The translations under genes were made by a program, and so were the position numbers. From contig JBHORA010000105.1 in NCBI GenBank assembly GCA_042408535.1, positions 1 to 14,083 of the forward strand: a DNA stretch of 14,083 nucleotides, in the 5' to 3' direction. The notes under the pieces were generated by a model. It saw nothing but the letters and a program-made list of their open reading frames with translations, was not told where the DNA came from and did not search any database. The DNA comes from BPIH01 sp042408535 (GTDB lineage Bacteria; Chloroflexota; Limnocylindria; Limnocylindrales; CSP1-4). This document shows positions 13,924-14,083 of this stretch, piece by piece; within the stretch, counting starts at the first letter, position 1, and each line of letters opens with the position of its first letter.

Positions 13924-14082
13924 TCATTCGTCGCCAGGGGTCTCGGGGTGCCGCTCGATCTGGTGGAGACCGAGGGCCTTGACGGTGAAGGTGTCCTGGA
14001 TGGCGAGGTAGCGAGCGACTTCGGTCTCGGAGTCGTTGAAGTGCTGGTGCCAGGCCCACAAGGGGATGCCGAGCATGTCGCC
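13924..14082 (-). CDS. Cupin-domain protein, 3' end only (right copy)
   Basis: This is the last 52 codons of a cupin gene entering from the right end on the minus strand. It is identical in protein sequence to the fragment at 2-160 except that the C-terminus reads HPETPGDE instead of HPDTPGDE. The WAWHQHFN motif is intact. The permease gene starts 19 bases after its stop, so here the cupin leads into the ABC transporter operon, whereas the left copy leads into a second bicupin gene. The complete gene is probably a bicupin. The fragment alone does not show the substrate. Confidence 0.85.
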   Translation of the reverse strand, partial: GDMLGIPLWAWHQHFNDSETEVARYLAIQDTFTVKALGLHQIERHPETPGDE

Positions 14083-14083
14083 C

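Larger units (their letters stand above)
13907..14083 (-). repeat. Right arm of the terminal inverted repeat (177 bp)
   Basis: This segment, read on the minus strand, equals positions 1-177 except for one base (position 13942, corresponding to 142). It carries the same cupin 3' end and purine-rich Shine-Dalgarno block. The homology ends at 13907, three bases before the GTG of the permease gene. The window stops inside the repeat at the same base as on the left, so both edges were cut by the same event, probably assembly. Confidence 0.95.

Noticed and set aside
1..14083. Linear plasmid or phage with terminal inverted repeats
   Set aside because: Both ends fall inside a coding sequence and in mid-codon. 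No replication, terminal-protein, capsid or mobilisation genes are seen. The exact 141-base identity fits an assembly overlap better.
1..14083. CRISPR arrays, tRNA or rRNA genes
   Set aside because: No spaced direct repeats and no tRNA- or rRNA-like segments were seen. Nearly all bases belong to protein genes and the gaps are under 130 bases.

Overview
The window is gene-dense, high-GC bacterial DNA (GC was judged by eye, not computed), with frequent GTG starts, ATGA stop/start overlaps and one apparently leaderless promoter. This suits a soil or sediment Actinomycetota or Chloroflexota member. The lineage is inferred from style, not from a marker gene. The content is catabolic: a P450 with its ferredoxin, aldehyde and alcohol dehydrogenases, an amidohydrolase, gentisate-dioxygenase-like bicupin proteins, an FCD-type GntR regulator, an MFS exporter and a taurine/sulfonate/aromatic-type ABC transporter. 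No substrate is named by the sequence.

Layout from left to right. (1) 1-1161, plus strand: the 3' end of a cupin gene, then a bicupin protein whose second domain has lost most metal ligands. (2) 1206-2769, minus strand: a ferredoxin-P450 operon, convergent with the cupin. (3) 2770-2895: a divergent promoter region with an AT-rich core and a TTGTCTACA-like GntR-type half-palindrome. (4) 2896-4416, plus: an aldehyde dehydrogenase. (5) 4455-5738, minus: an MFS exporter. (6) 5739-5823: a second divergent promoter region, with an 18-bp dyad next to a promoter that appears to start transcription on the GTG of the next gene. (7) 5824-11413, plus: a five-gene operon of amidohydrolase, GntR/FCD regulator, intact bicupin, zinc alcohol dehydrogenase and NAD-dependent epimerase/dehydratase. 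(8) 11444-13904, minus: a tightly coupled permease-ATPase-permease ABC cassette without a substrate-binding protein. (9) 13924-14082, minus: a second copy of the same cupin 3' end that opens the window.

The most striking feature is structural. The two window ends are the same sequence in opposite orientation: 141 bp identical, then one mismatch, then 35 more identical bases. The homology stops exactly after a Shine-Dalgarno block. On the right arm that block serves the ABC permease gene. On the left arm the same bases encode the first seven codons of the degenerate bicupin. The exact 141-bp identity looks like a de Bruijn assembler overlap at an unresolved repeat. The source population would then carry two nearly identical cupin genes in opposite orientation around this 14-kb block, which could make the block invertible.

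A working model, by inference: the ABC cassette imports an aromatic or alicyclic acid or a related organic compound. P450/ferredoxin, alcohol dehydrogenase and aldehyde dehydrogenase oxidise it, bicupin dioxygenase-like proteins open a ring, the amidohydrolase hydrolyses an amide or ester-like bond, and the GntR protein senses a pathway metabolite.
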